The notes under the pieces: model-generated
Database searches by the model: none
The model's input: the letters and a program-made list of their open reading frames with translations, nothing else
What the model was told of the DNA's origin: nothing
Shown: piece by piece, positions 16,120 to 26,496 of the stretch
How positions within the stretch are numbered: position 1 is the stretch's first letter
Layout: the number at the start of each line of letters is the position of its first letter
Source of the DNA: Nostoc sp. LEGE 12450
GTDB taxonomy: Bacteria; Cyanobacteriota; Cyanobacteriia; Cyanobacteriales; Nostocaceae
Assembly: GCF_015206895.1 (NCBI RefSeq)
Contig: NZ_JADEXU010000019.1
Coordinates: forward strand, 1 to 64,000
DNA: 64,000 nucleotides
Direction: 5' to 3'
Position numbers and translations under genes: made by a program

Positions 16120-18321
16120 TTAGCCATCTTTTATAACTGATTCCAATTCTGGAGATATCAAAGATGTGTCTCTAAATGTTGAGGCAGGTAAGTACACTGT
16201 AAATTGAGTTCCTCTGCCTACCTGACTGTAAACATTAACAAAACCACCGTGATTCTTAATGATACCCAACGCTGTGGAAAGTCCTAAACCTGTACCTTTG
16301 CCTACCTCTTTGCTGGTAAAAAACGGTTCAAAAATCCGTTTCTGGACTTCCGACGACATCCCCATTCCAGTATCTGTCACCACGATCGCAACATAAGAAC
16401 CCACTTTAGCATCAATATTGATCTGAGCAGAATGTTCACCAATCACCAGATTTTCTGCCGCAATCCTCAATATACCGCCATTGGGCATGGCATCGCGGGC
16501 ATTGACTACTAAATTTATCAGCACCTGATGTATTTGAGTTATGTCTCCACGAACGTACCACAGGTTTTTAGGGATATCTGCCTGACAGATAATCGATTTG
16601 GGGAATGTTTGAGCGATAATTTGCTCAATTTCTGCCATCAAAGGCTGAAGTTGCACAATTGTCCGTTTGCCTTCAATACCCCGTGCAAAAGACAACACTT
16701 GCTTGAGCAAATTAGCGCCGCGTTTCACATTATTTTCTAAAGTTTGCAGTATTTGCTGACTCTGCGAATCGGGCAACTTCTTCTGCAACAGTTGAACTGA
16801 CATTAAAATTGGGGATAATATATTGTTGAGATCGTGGACAATACCGCCAGCTAACGTACCAATACTCTCCAAACGTTGCGATCGCAGAAGTTGAGCTTCT
16901 AGTTGTTTCTGCTGCGTAATCTCGGTATTCACACTCAAAATGGACTTAGTTTGTCCACGATCATCTCGGATCAGTATCCACCGACTTTCAACGATAATTA
17001 CTTTACCTTCCTTTGTCAGTTGATGCAACTCACCCCGCCACTCACCTGTATTCATCACCTTCAAGTAAGCATCTTCTAGCTGTGGTGAAATACCTTTATA
17101 CAAAAGTTGCAAAACATTCTTACCCACAACTTCCTCAGACTTCCAGCCGTAAAGACGTTCAGCACCTTGATTCCAAAACAATATTTGGTTGTAGATATTT
17201 CGTACCAAAATACCCTCAGTTGATACATCCAGCAGTAATCCTTGTTCACGGATTTTCTGTTCTGCCTGTTTTTGCTGGGTTATATCTCGCATCAGTGCCA
17301 AATGAATGAATGTACCATCAGATTCGTTACGCAGTGGTACAGCATAAGTTTCTATGTAGCGACGAGTACCTTTAAATCCGACAATTTCAAACTCCAAAGT
17401 CCCCTTATTACCTTGACAGATACTTTTATGCAAGTCGGCAAAAGCTGCTCTATACTCTGGCACAATTACAGCATCAATTGGTTTACCAATCAATACATCA
17501 GGACTTTCTACTTCCATCATTGCCAATCCTTCGGCATTAATTTCTAAAAGGGTGCCATCCCTAGCAATTAACTTAATACATTCTGGTTCTGCATCTATCA
17601 TGGCTCGTAAACGGTTTTCGCTTTGGCGTAGAGCCAGTTCCGTCTGCTGAAGTTGTCTGATATAACGCCATAACAAATCATACAGCAGCGCCACCAGCAC
17701 CAAATCCACAATCGCAGCGATAAAAAATGTCACTATCGCCTTTTGGGAAATTGCTTGCGACTGCTGCATTCCCTGCTGTAATAAATTTTGCTCTATCTCT
17801 AAAGAGTCGTGAATCAGCTGTTGAATTTCTTTGCTACTTTGGTTATCTTTATCAGATAATATTCGCTGCTGAACTGCTGCAAATCCTTGGTTTTGTCTGA
17901 GATAAATCTCTTGTTGCAGAATGTTGAGCCTACTGGTAATTTTCGGCTCCAACCAAGAAATCCACTGCTGCTTTTGATAGTTTTCGGCAGTTAATTTACT
18001 AAGAATCTGAATATTGCGATTAGTTTGTTGATAAGCTGCAAGATAAGTTTTTAGATCATCTGCATCTGCTGTAATTAGATAATTACGTTGTGCAGTTTCA
18101 GTATCTTTGAGTAGAGATTGGATACTTTCAACTTGGGTAATAACTTTATATGAGGATGTCACCCATTGCTGGTTGTGAATCAGCTTAACAGTGTTGTTAT
18201 AAGAGACTACAGCATTAGTAAATACAACTGCCAATGCTAAAACGAATATTGCTTTTAGTTTTTGAACTCTATACCATTTTTTGACCATGCGTTCGCCCTT
18301 TCTGCCGCAGATGCCCTCCAT
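16120..18321 (-). CDS. CHASE3-PAS-PAS sensor histidine kinase
   Basis: Membrane sensor kinase of 733 residues. Order: TM helix (about 22-40), periplasmic CHASE3 domain (about 41-185; VESIQSLLKDTETAQRNYLIT is diagnostic), second TM helix (about 190-217), two PAS domains (about 232-352 and 358-475), a HisKA-type phosphoacceptor region with GGIVHDLNN (H496), and an HATPase domain with VNARDAMPNGG, DTGMGMS and GKGTGLGLSTALG. The phosphoacceptor box has V before H where most have A. An alternative start is Met12 at 18288. No response regulator is adjacent, so its output is unknown. Confidence 0.88.
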   Translation of the reverse strand: MEGICGRKGERMVKKWYRVQKLKAIFVLALAVVFTNAVVSYNNTVKLIHNQQWVTSSYKVITQVESIQSLLKDTETAQRNYLITADADDLKTYLAAYQQTNRNIQILSKLTAENYQKQQWISWLEPKITSRLNILQQEIYLRQNQGFAAVQQRILSDKDNQSSKEIQQLIHDSLEIEQNLLQQGMQQSQAISQKAIVTFFIAAIVDLVLVALLYDLLWRYIRQLQQTELALRQSENRLRAMIDAEPECIKLIARDGTLLEINAEGLAMMEVESPDVLIGKPIDAVIVPEYRAAFADLHKSICQGNKGTLEFEIVGFKGTRRYIETYAVPLRNESDGTFIHLALMRDITQQKQAEQKIREQGLLLDVSTEGILVRNIYNQILFWNQGAERLYGWKSEEVVGKNVLQLLYKGISPQLEDAYLKVMNTGEWRGELHQLTKEGKVIIVESRWILIRDDRGQTKSILSVNTEITQQKQLEAQLLRSQRLESIGTLAGGIVHDLNNILSPILMSVQLLQKKLPDSQSQQILQTLENNVKRGANLLKQVLSFARGIEGKRTIVQLQPLMAEIEQIIAQTFPKSIICQADIPKNLWYVRGDITQIHQVLINLVVNARDAMPNGGILRIAAENLVIGEHSAQINIDAKVGSYVAIVVTDTGMGMSSEVQKRIFEPFFTSKEVGKGTGLGLSTALGIIKNHGGFVNVYSQVGRGTQFTVYLPASTFRDTSLISPELESVIKDG

Positions 18322-18570
18322 CAGTTAAAATTAAACATTAAAAACAAATACTGAGAATAATTTAAGGATTTTAATAACACAAGTAAGAAATTAAAATCTG
18401 TTATAGTCGTAAATATCTGGATTTTTTGGGATGATGATTTATACATAATAGTCACAAATAAATCCGCTAATTTTTAAGATAAATTCATTTTTACAGTAAT
18501 TTGGGTAATGCAGTTTAACCAGATAAGTTTTCTATTAACAGAGAGTAGGCAATAATACCAAAAATGGCTA

Positions 18571-19741
18571 ATGACCAAACTACCACGTTGCATTGTCTGC
18601 AAGACAACTTTTTTACAGGGTCATGGCTTTTACACTGGACTCTGTGTTGAATGTGGAAATCTTAACTTCAGCAAGCGTCAGCAAAGTGCTGATTTACGGG
18701 GTATGATTGCCGTTGTCACAGGAGCCAGGGTAAAGATTGGTCATGGGGTAGCGTTGAGGCTGTTGCAAGATGGTGCGACTGTGATTGTAACAAGCCGTTT
18801 TCCCCATGACGCGGCAAAAAGGTACGCAGCAGAGCCAGATTTTCGAGAATGGCAACATCGGTTGCAAATTTACGGACTCGATTTGCGCCATCTCCACAGT
18901 GTTGAGCAATTTACCCAACACATTTGTAAGTTTTACCAGCAACTCGACATTATTATCAATAATGCGGCACAAACAGTGCGTCGTCCGCCAGCGTTTTATC
19001 ACCATTTAATTGAGTTTGAATCACTACCTTTTGGGGAACTACCGCCAGAAATACAGGTGTTAGTAGGCCATAATCATGCGGTGAACACTGAGAATTCTGC
19101 ACTATTAGCTAGTACAGAAGAAAAACAAGCCACATTTACCAAAAATTCTGCTTTCCTGTCCCAAATTCCTTTGATTCCCGAAGACATCGGCGATAATTTG
19201 GCTTTTTTCCCTCTAGAAGGGTATACCGATGATGAGCAACAACTTGACTTGCGTCCCTTTAATAGCTGGCTGATGAAGGATGATGAAGTCAGTATTTTAG
19301 AATTATTGGAAGTGCATATAATTAATGTGATCGCTCCATTTGTCATTAACAGTAGACTCAAGCGATTAATGAGCAACTACAAAAAAACTAATAAATACAT
19401 CATTAAATGTTTCTTCAATGGAAGGGCGATTTAACGATGTTGACAAACCTTGGCGACATCCCCACACCAATATGGCCAAGGCTGCTCTCAATCAAATGAC
19501 CCGTACCTGTGCCAAAGAATACGCCAAATATCGTATTTTTATGAATGCGGTAGACCCTGGATGGATTAGCTTCCAACACCCCTATCATCAAGCAAAATCC
19601 ATGCAAGAACGTGGCGTTTATCCCCGCTTTGATGTCAATGATGCTGCTGCACGCATTTGTGACCCAATTTATCTAGGAATTAACCAAGGTAAAACACCCT
19701 TTGCGAGATTATTTAAAGACTATACAGAAGTAGCCTGGTAA
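18571..19741 (+). pseudogene. Frameshifted short-chain dehydrogenase with zinc-ribbon N-terminus
   Basis: One SDR gene split into two frames (18571-19434 and 19418-19741). The N-terminus has a CxxC...CxxC zinc-ribbon-like motif (CIVC, CVEC), then a Rossmann domain with VVTGARVKIGHGVALRLL, TSRFP and the IINNAAQT motif. The reading then goes out of frame at about 19404-19407. Removing one A from ATTAAATGTT restores NVSSMEGRFNDVDKPW and continues to the end. The usual catalytic Tyr position reads HPHTNMAKAALNQM, so Thr replaces Tyr. The break is either a recent single-base insertion or a sequencing error; the rest of the protein is intact. Confidence 0.75.
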
Positions 19742-19746
19742 TTTAT

Positions 19747-19817
19747 GGCAGTGTAGCTTAATGGTAAAGCGTCCGCCGTTCAACGCGAAAGACAGCCGTT
19801 CGATTCGGTTCGCTGCC
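19747..19817 (+). tRNA. tRNA-like sequence 1 (degenerate anticodon arm)
   Basis: A cloverleaf can be drawn. The acceptor stem is GGCAGTG with CGCTGCC, the D arm is GCTT-AATGGTA-AAGC, and the T arm is AGCCG-TTCGATT-CGGTT. The anticodon stem is broken (TCCGC against CGCGA; three of five pairs fail) and U33 is absent, so no anticodon can be assigned. It is probably a decayed or non-canonical tRNA. Confidence 0.5.
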
Positions 19818-19819
19818 CC

Positions 19820-19890
19820 AGCAACGTAGTTCAAAGAGTAGAATTCCTTGGAGTATACCAGGAGATACGGGTGCAATTCCCGTCGTTGCC
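19820..19890 (+). tRNA. tRNA-like sequence 2 (degenerate)
   Basis: It starts two bases after the first unit. Acceptor AGCAACG pairs with CGTTGCC except at the first pair; the D stem is GTTC/GAAT; the T arm is a perfect ACGGG-TGCAATT-CCCGT. The anticodon region CCTTG-GAGTATA-CCAGG has a mismatch and no normal U33. It is followed by CTTTTTG. Probably the same kind of decayed tRNA as unit 1. Confidence 0.45.
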
Positions 19891-20040
19891 CTTTTTGCGA
19901 GAGTAGAATGGTGAGTCTTTTTTGTAATCAAAAATCTAAAACCCACCCCTAAATACCCCAATAAGTTGGCAGATTTTAATTCTTGACACGATCCACATAA
20001 TATGTTAATAATTATAGTTTGTGGAAACTTTACTTCTTAA

Positions 20041-21393
<1,353 letters not shown>

Positions 21394-21394
21394 A

Positions 21395-21494
21395 TTAGTC
21401 ATTGGTCATTAGTCATTGGTCATTAGCAAATGACAAATGACAAATGACTAATGACTAATGACAACTGACAAAGGACAACTGACAAAGGACAACT
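21395..21494. repeat. Tandem heptad repeat array
   Basis: About fourteen 7-nt units between purA and rplY. GTCATTG/GTCATTA units come first, then the inverse ATGACAA/ATGACTA units, then GGACAAC/TGACAAA variants up to the rplY leader. The two orientations could form a hairpin. Confidence 0.8.
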
Positions 21495-21497
21495 TTT

Positions 21498-22097
21498 ATG
21501 GCTATTACAGTCGAATCTCTAAAACGTCCAGAAGGAAGCAAGCCAAGAGCTTTGCGCCGTTCTGGATTGATACCTGCCAATTTGTATGGTCATAAGGGTA
21601 CAGAGTCCATTTCTTTGACCATTGAGGCTAAAACTGTTGAACGTTTGCTCAAAAGAGTTTCAGTCAACAATACCTTAATTGAATTAAACATTGCTGATGC
21701 ACCTTGGCGCGGCAAAGCCCTACTGCGGGAACTTCAGATCCATCCAGCAAAAGGTACGCCTTACCACCTCAGCTTTTTCGCGGTTGCTGGTCACGGCGAC
21801 ACAACTGTAGAAGTGCGCCTCCGTTTTGTGGGAACTTCTGTTGGTGTTAAACAAGAGGGTGGTGTGTTAGACACCGTAATCACCGAATTGCAAGTAAGTT
21901 GTGCGCCAGAAAATATCCCAGATGTAATTGAAATCGATGTCACTAACCTGCAAATTGGAGACAGTTTGAGTATTAGTGATATACCTTTTCCTGAAGGTGT
22001 AACACCTCTAGCTGAATCGGAGCGACTTGTAGTGAGCGTTTTGCCACCGCAAATTAGTGCTGAAGATGCTGGCACAGAAACTGAAACAGCTTCTTAA
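21498..22097 (+). CDS. rplY: 50S ribosomal protein L25 (general stress protein Ctc form)
   Basis: 199-residue long-form L25/Ctc protein that binds 5S rRNA. The N-terminal L25 domain (about 4-92) has the conserved [23 protein letters not shown] and [10 protein letters not shown]. The TL5-like C-terminal beta domain (about 100-190) includes [38 protein letters not shown]. The ATG at 21498 follows the heptad array closely. A strong terminator lies 30 nt after the stop, so the gene ends its transcript. Confidence 0.93.
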   Translation: MAITVESLKRPEGSKPRALRRSGLIPANLYGHKGTESISLTIEAKTVERLLKRVSVNNTLIELNIADAPWRGKALLRELQIHPAKGTPYHLSFFAVAGHGDTTVEVRLRFVGTSVGVKQEGGVLDTVITELQVSCAPENIPDVIEIDVTNLQIGDSLSISDIPFPEGVTPLAESERLVVSVLPPQISAEDAGTETETAS

Positions 22098-22127
22098 GCT
22101 AAGTAAACTGTGTAATAATTTCTGATG

Positions 22128-22155
22128 AAACCAGGGGGGAACCCCTGGTTTTTTT
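22128..22155 (+). terminator. Rho-independent terminator of rplY
   Basis: AAACCAGGGG pairs perfectly with CCCCTGGTTT (10 bp) around a GGAA tetraloop and runs into four further Ts. It sits between rplY and the next gene. It overlaps an upstream TTG at 22154, which is therefore an unlikely start for that gene. Confidence 0.9.
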
Positions 22156-22180
22156 GTATTTGAACCGCAAAGGAATAGAA

Positions 22181-23710
22181 ATGACAGAAGCAACTCTTCC
22201 AGTCTTAATTGAGCAAATGTTGCAGCCTGGATTTTATCCTCATGCGGTAACAGAACCCATTGAACTAATTCAAACTCACGTTTCTTATGTGCTGCTGACT
22301 GGGGATTACGCTTATAAGCTGAAAAAACCTGTGAATTTTGGCTTTTTGGACTTTTCCACCTTAGAGAAGCGGCAGCATTTTTGTCACGAAGAGTTGCGGT
22401 TAAATCAGAGGGGTGCTGGTGAACTATATTTAGAAGTTTTGCCCATAACTTTGGTAGGAGAGCAATACCAGTTAAGGGGAACAGTTGAGGCTGTAGAATA
22501 CGTGCTGAAAATGCGGCAGTTTCCTCAAGAGTCACTATTGAGTACGCTTTTTGAACAGGGTAAATTAAATGAGACACGCCTAGATGAGTTGGGACGGGTA
22601 GTGGCTCAATATCATGCCGAAGCACAGACGAATGATTACATTCGCAGTTTTGGTGAAGTGCCAAAAGTTCGGGCTGCCTTTGATGAGAATTATCAGCAAA
22701 CTGAAAAGTATATTGGTGGCCCCCAGACTCAGGAACAATTTACAGAAACAAAGCAATATACAGATAAGTTTTTTGCTGAACGTCCAGAATTATTTGCTAG
22801 CAGAATTCACAATAATTATATTCGTGAATGTCACGGGGATTTACACCTGAGAAATATTGCCCTGTGGAACGACAAAATCTTGCTGTTTGATTGTATTGAG
22901 TTTAATGAGCCGTTTCGCTTTGTCGATGTAATGTATGATGTGGCGTTCACGGTGATGGATTTGGAAGCGCGGCAACGCAAAAACTTGGGTAATGCGTTTT
23001 TGAATGCCTATATAGAGCAAACTGGAGACTGGGAAGGTTTACAGGTGCTGCCTTTATATTTAAGTCGTCAGGCTTATGTCAGGGCGAAGGTAACTTCATT
23101 TTTGCTAGACGATCCGAGTGTACCCGCGACGGTAAAGGAAGAGGCGACAAAAACCGCCAGTGAGTATTATAAACAGGCTTGGGAGTACACTAAACCAAAA
23201 GTTGGAGAGCTAATTTTGATGTCGGGGTTGTCGGGTTCTGGTAAAAGTACCACAGCAAGGCATTTAGCTCGTCAACAGGGAGCGATTCACCTGCGTTCTG
23301 ATGCGGTGCGGAAACATTTAGGAGGAATTTCCCTGTGGGAAAAAGGTGGCGATGATTTGTATACGCCTGAGATGACTGAGAAAACCTACACAAGGCTGCT
23401 GGAATTGGGAATTATCCTGGCTAAACAAGGTTTTTCAGTGATTTTGGATGCTAAGTATGATAAACAGCATTTACGGCAAAAAGCGATCGCTCAAGCTACA
23501 AAATACGAAATTCCCCTTCAAATTATCCAATGCACAGCACCGCTAGAAATTCTAAAAGAGCGGCTGAACAACCGCACTGGTGATATTGCTGATGCCACCG
23601 CCGATTTATTAGCCTCACAAATCAAACAAGCCGAACCTTTCACTGAAGAAGAACAAGCCTACGTAAAGATTTTGGATACAACTCAATCACAAGAGGCACA
23701 ATTAAAATAA
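22181..23710 (+). CDS. APH-like kinase fused to P-loop ATPase
   Basis: Two-domain cytoplasmic protein of 509 residues. The N-terminal part (about 10-330) is an aminoglycoside-phosphotransferase-like kinase domain; it includes HGDLHLRNIALWNDKILLFDCIEFNEPFRFVDVMYDVAF, with the catalytic loop HGDLHLRN and the metal-binding DCIEF. The C-terminal part (about 340-505) is an AAA_33/gluconate-kinase-type P-loop domain, with Walker A GLSGSGKST at residues 349-357. Substrate is unknown; the family is widespread in cyanobacteria and is not in itself an antibiotic-resistance gene. The ATG at 22181 with AGGA upstream is chosen. Confidence 0.85.
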   Translation: MTEATLPVLIEQMLQPGFYPHAVTEPIELIQTHVSYVLLTGDYAYKLKKPVNFGFLDFSTLEKRQHFCHEELRLNQRGAGELYLEVLPITLVGEQYQLRGTVEAVEYVLKMRQFPQESLLSTLFEQGKLNETRLDELGRVVAQYHAEAQTNDYIRSFGEVPKVRAAFDENYQQTEKYIGGPQTQEQFTETKQYTDKFFAERPELFASRIHNNYIRECHGDLHLRNIALWNDKILLFDCIEFNEPFRFVDVMYDVAFTVMDLEARQRKNLGNAFLNAYIEQTGDWEGLQVLPLYLSRQAYVRAKVTSFLLDDPSVPATVKEEATKTASEYYKQAWEYTKPKVGELILMSGLSGSGKSTTARHLARQQGAIHLRSDAVRKHLGGISLWEKGGDDLYTPEMTEKTYTRLLELGIILAKQGFSVILDAKYDKQHLRQKAIAQATKYEIPLQIIQCTAPLEILKERLNNRTGDIADATADLLASQIKQAEPFTEEEQAYVKILDTTQSQEAQLK

Positions 23711-23846
23711 TTCGTAATTCGTAATGACGCTCTCTAGGAGACGCTGTGCGTATCTTGCTTCCTCATAGGGGTCGCGGACTTGCTAGCGCTATGCTAACGT
23801 AATTCGTAATTGAATCGAAAATCACGAACTACGAATTGGTATCTAG
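23711..23846. repeat. Composite dispersed repeat
   Basis: TAATTCGTAAT units lie on both sides of a small dispersed repeat (GACGCTCTCTAGGAGACGCT followed by CGCGGACTTGCTAGCGCTA). The pattern suggests one repeat inserted into another. Nothing coding is seen. Confidence 0.55.
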
Positions 23847-23867
23847 TTGATAGCCTTTTTTTACTAT

Positions 23868-24374
23868 ATGGCAGATAAAAAGAACGACTTTTTGAGTATT
23901 TCTCCCAGCTTTTTTTCTCAGTTGTTATTTGGGGCATTTTTAACATTTATATTAATAATGACCGGCTCCGCACCAGCCCTAAGCATTTTCTTAGGAATCA
24001 TGGGCGGTTTCATCCTCAGTTGGATCACCAATGTAACCGATAATAGCCCCCAAGCACCAAATGTAGCCTCCTCTGATGGTGTTGATACAGGACTAAAATA
24101 CTGGTTATTTTTTATGCTTGGCTTTGTATATTTGGGGTATCCAGCACCCACGAGCATCTTGCTGGGTGGAATAGGCGCTTTAGCTGGAGGCTGGATTACT
24201 GCTTGGTGGGGAAGTAAGGAAGAAACTAGAACTCAGTTGCAAGTTGAAGAATTAGAAGAGGGCGAAGTTGAACCAACAAACGACAGAATCAACAAACGGC
24301 AAACGAGAAGAAACACCCGCCGTTACCGTCGCGCTCCTGGAAGTAGTATCAATTTCAAGTTTTGGGAAAGGTAG
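23868..24374 (+). CDS. Hypothetical membrane protein
   Basis: 168 residues from the ATG at 23868 (MADKKNDFLS). It has two hydrophobic blocks, FFSQLLFGAFLTFILIMTG...LSIFLGIMGGFILSWI and YWLFFMLGFVYLGYPAPTSILLGGIGALAGGWI, giving three or four helices. The cytoplasmic tail is first acidic (EELEEGEVEP), then strongly basic (RQTRRNTRRYRRA). The two hydrophobic blocks look like an internal duplication (GSAPALSIFLGIMGGFILSW against GYPAPTSILLGGIGALAGGW). The frame continues seven codons upstream but lacks an ATG there. No family name recognised. Confidence 0.7.
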   Translation: MADKKNDFLSISPSFFSQLLFGAFLTFILIMTGSAPALSIFLGIMGGFILSWITNVTDNSPQAPNVASSDGVDTGLKYWLFFMLGFVYLGYPAPTSILLGGIGALAGGWITAWWGSKEETRTQLQVEELEEGEVEPTNDRINKRQTRRNTRRYRRAPGSSINFKFWER

Positions 24375-24400
24375 TAATTTGGGAATCCCTTCGGCTTCGC

Positions 24401-24531
24401 TCAGGGCAAGTGGGAATTGGGAATTGGGCATGGGGTATTAGTCAATAATCAATAGTTATCTTTACCCTGCTTCCTTCTCAGTTCTTATTGCCTATTGCCT
24501 ATTGCCTATTCCCCATTCCCCATTCCCCACT
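24401..24531. repeat. Heptad repeats before ydcF-type gene
   Basis: GGGAATT units (24412-24430) and later GCCTATT/CCCCATT units (24487-24528) run right up to the ATG at 24532. The frame is open through them, which would give a spurious MPIPHSPFPT N-terminal extension. Confidence 0.75.
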
Positions 24532-25323
24532 ATGTTTTTATATCTTTCCAAATTACTGCCACTATTTTTTTATCCACTAGGATTAGCCTGTGTAAGTTTG
24601 GTAGTCGCATTAGTCACCTTGTGGAAACGACCGCGCACTGCCGCGATCGCAATTGCTTTTGCCCTAACTTTATTGCTATTTTGTAGTAACGCTTGGATTG
24701 CTAAATCATTAGTGCGATCGCTAGAATGGCAAAATCTGCCACTCGCCCAAATACCAGTTGCAGAAGCGATTGTGGTTTTGGGTGGCGCAACTAAATCAGC
24801 TTTTCCCCCAAGACCTACCGTCGATTTGAGTGAATCGGGCGATCGCGTGATTTATGCCGCCCAACTATATCGCCAAAAAAAAGCGCCTATAATCATTCTT
24901 AGCGGGGGTCGCATTGATTGGAGTGGTGGCGGTTCACCAGAGTCGGCAGATATGGCAACAATACTCACATCTATTGGTATTCCATCTGAGGCAATTGTTC
25001 AGGAACCTGAATCTCTCAATACTTATCAAAATGCTGTAAATGTCCGAAAAATTTTAGAATCTCGTGGCATCAATCAAGTATTATTAGTTACTTCGGCAAT
25101 GCACATGCCGCGATCGCTTAACATTTTTCAGCGTCAAGGAATTAATGTTATTCCTGCACCCACAGACTTTTTAGTTAGTCAGGGTGAACTGCAAGAACTT
25201 GGTGGCACTCCCAAAGCCGCTATACTAAATTTATTACCTGATACCGACAACTTGCACCAATTTACCAGCGCTTTAAAAGAGTACATTGGTTCTTTGATTT
25301 ATCGCTTACGCGGTTGGCTTTAA
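24532..25323 (+). CDS. YdcF-family (DUF218) membrane protein
   Basis: 263-residue envelope protein with two N-terminal TM helices (LLPLFFYPLGLACVSLVVALV and TAAIAIAFALTLLLFCSNAW) and a DUF218 domain. The domain starts at EAIVVLGGA and includes YRQKKAPIIILSGG, ESLNTYQNAVNVRKIL, LLVTSAMHMPRSLNIFQ and VIPAPTDF. Related proteins (SanA, ElyC, YdcF) affect envelope integrity or lipid-carrier metabolism; the exact substrate is not known. The start is placed at MFLYLSKLL because the in-frame sequence upstream is heptad repeat. Confidence 0.83.
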   Translation: MFLYLSKLLPLFFYPLGLACVSLVVALVTLWKRPRTAAIAIAFALTLLLFCSNAWIAKSLVRSLEWQNLPLAQIPVAEAIVVLGGATKSAFPPRPTVDLSESGDRVIYAAQLYRQKKAPIIILSGGRIDWSGGGSPESADMATILTSIGIPSEAIVQEPESLNTYQNAVNVRKILESRGINQVLLVTSAMHMPRSLNIFQRQGINVIPAPTDFLVSQGELQELGGTPKAAILNLLPDTDNLHQFTSALKEYIGSLIYRLRGWL

Positions 25324-25450
25324 TAATGTTAGGAGTTGGGAATTATGAGTTATGAGTTATTAATTATAAAATACGGTAATTGCCTGAATTCCAAAGTTTT
25401 AACTTCAAACTCTTAATGACAAATGACAAATGACTAACTAAATTAACTTT

Positions 25451-25672
25451 ATGTCTAAAAACTTACCTTATATTATGCCATCGCCTCAACCCCAAGTTGA
25501 GGAAGCTTTTGCTGCTTACCAAACAACTCACCAGTTCTACCACGAAGTTCGCTCAAGGTCAGAGTTTCAGCGTTATTGTGAGTGGTATTATACAACAGCA
25601 GAGCAGAACCGCCAAGAGCTAAAAAGAATGCGCGGCGAACTGAATATTTTTCAGTGGTTTCGCCGCCGATAA
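25451..25672 (+). CDS. Small conserved hypothetical protein
   Basis: 73-residue hydrophilic protein, Tyr/Gln/Arg-rich (VEEAFAAYQTTHQFYHEVRSRSEFQRYCEWYYTTAEQNRQELKRMRGELNIFQWFRRR). It is predicted helical, with a basic end. No known domain, signal or membrane segment. It converges with ftrV, only 5 nt apart. Composition and compact fit argue for a real gene. Confidence 0.6.
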   Translation: MSKNLPYIMPSPQPQVEEAFAAYQTTHQFYHEVRSRSEFQRYCEWYYTTAEQNRQELKRMRGELNIFQWFRRR

Positions 25673-25677
25673 GTGAT

Positions 25678-25920
25678 TTAGATGACTTCTAACTCATTTT
25701 CACGTAAATGGGCTTTAAACTTTTTACTAAACTGGACTACAATCGGCAAATTAGCGCTTACTGGTCTGTCTCGCCATTGGGTGGCAATACCTACTACATC
25801 ACCTTCCGTACCTTTGATGTCAAAAGCCTGATTCCGATGTTCAGGGTGATGATACACTACTACCGAATCTTTAACGCGGACGCGATCGCCAACTTTCATA
25901 ACAACATTTACACCTAGCAT
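25678..25920 (-). CDS. ftrV: Ferredoxin-thioredoxin reductase, variable chain
   Basis: Small SH3-like beta-barrel subunit of ferredoxin-thioredoxin reductase. It pairs with the catalytic FeS chain to pass electrons from ferredoxin to thioredoxin and so light-regulate enzymes. The sequence VGDRVRVKDSVVVYHHPEHRNQAFDIKGTEGDV...RPVSANLPIVVQF..KFKAHLRENELEVI is the full family signature. Met codons at 25932, 25920 and 25899 are all possible; the family usually begins close to MKVGDRVRV, so 25899 may be the true start. The catalytic chain gene is not in this window. Confidence 0.92.
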   Translation of the reverse strand: MLGVNVVMKVGDRVRVKDSVVVYHHPEHRNQAFDIKGTEGDVVGIATQWRDRPVSANLPIVVQFSKKFKAHLRENELEVI

Positions 25921-25932
25921 TTGCTTTTCCAC

Positions 25933-26250
25933 AAGTATCTGCTACAAAATATATGATTAAATCGGTTAAAATTCTATTTAATCAGCTATTTCTTGACGCT
26001 TCACAGGGGTGCGACGGCGCATTTAACCCTCTTCTGCGTCCAGGCACGTTTTAGCAATCCGTGCATAGTTTTCTAACTTTTTTGCCGCGTTAATAAATAT
26101 TACCCTCACCCTCCGTTTTGCCCCAAAGCCAGGGAAACAAAAGAAAATAAAGCAATACTCAGATGTGCTTAGTACTTTGGCAAGAGATATAACCCTTTTA
26201 CCTTCAGCGTAACTGAAAGTTTTCGGGGCATTCTAAAACCCTTCATTTGT
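25933..26250. other. Intergenic region with no gene
   Basis: This is the upstream region of ftrV and of the small gene at 26251. I see no gene, clear hairpin or repeat beyond a GTGCGACGGCGCA motif near 26009. Confidence 0.5.
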
Positions 26251-26496
26251 ATGACGGATATTAACATCTGGTCAGGAGAACATTTTACACAATTCCTGGA
26301 ACAACAGGTTCATGACTTTACCGAAAAACTGTTTCTAAAGACCTGTTCTGACTTCGACAGGTTAGAATTTTCGTTAGAAAATTGGGTACAATTTTTCGAA
26401 AACACCGTATGGGTAATTCATGAATTACTCGTAAATCAGAATAGATTGCTCAATTATATACAGATGCGCTTGAGGCGAATCTCAACTTCATTATAA
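26251..26496 (+). CDS. Hypothetical protein, 81 aa
   Basis: Small acidic, Phe-rich protein (MTDINIWSGEHFTQFLEQQVHDFTEKLF...LENWVQFFENTVWVIHELLVNQNRLLNYIQMRLRR), predicted helical. No domain recognised. Its middle (LKTCSDFDRLE) is encoded by a small palindrome, CCTGTTCTGACTTCGACAGG near 26342-26361, which may be another in-frame repeat. The stop TAA coincides with the first bases of the mobile-looking element at 26494-26615, so the C-terminus could have been trimmed. Confidence 0.5.
   Translation: MTDINIWSGEHFTQFLEQQVHDFTEKLFLKTCSDFDRLEFSLENWVQFFENTVWVIHELLVNQNRLLNYIQMRLRRISTSL

Noticed and set aside
22181-23710. Aminoglycoside resistance gene
   Set aside because: The kinase-like domain is fused to a P-loop ATPase of a housekeeping cyanobacterial family; nothing indicates drug modification.
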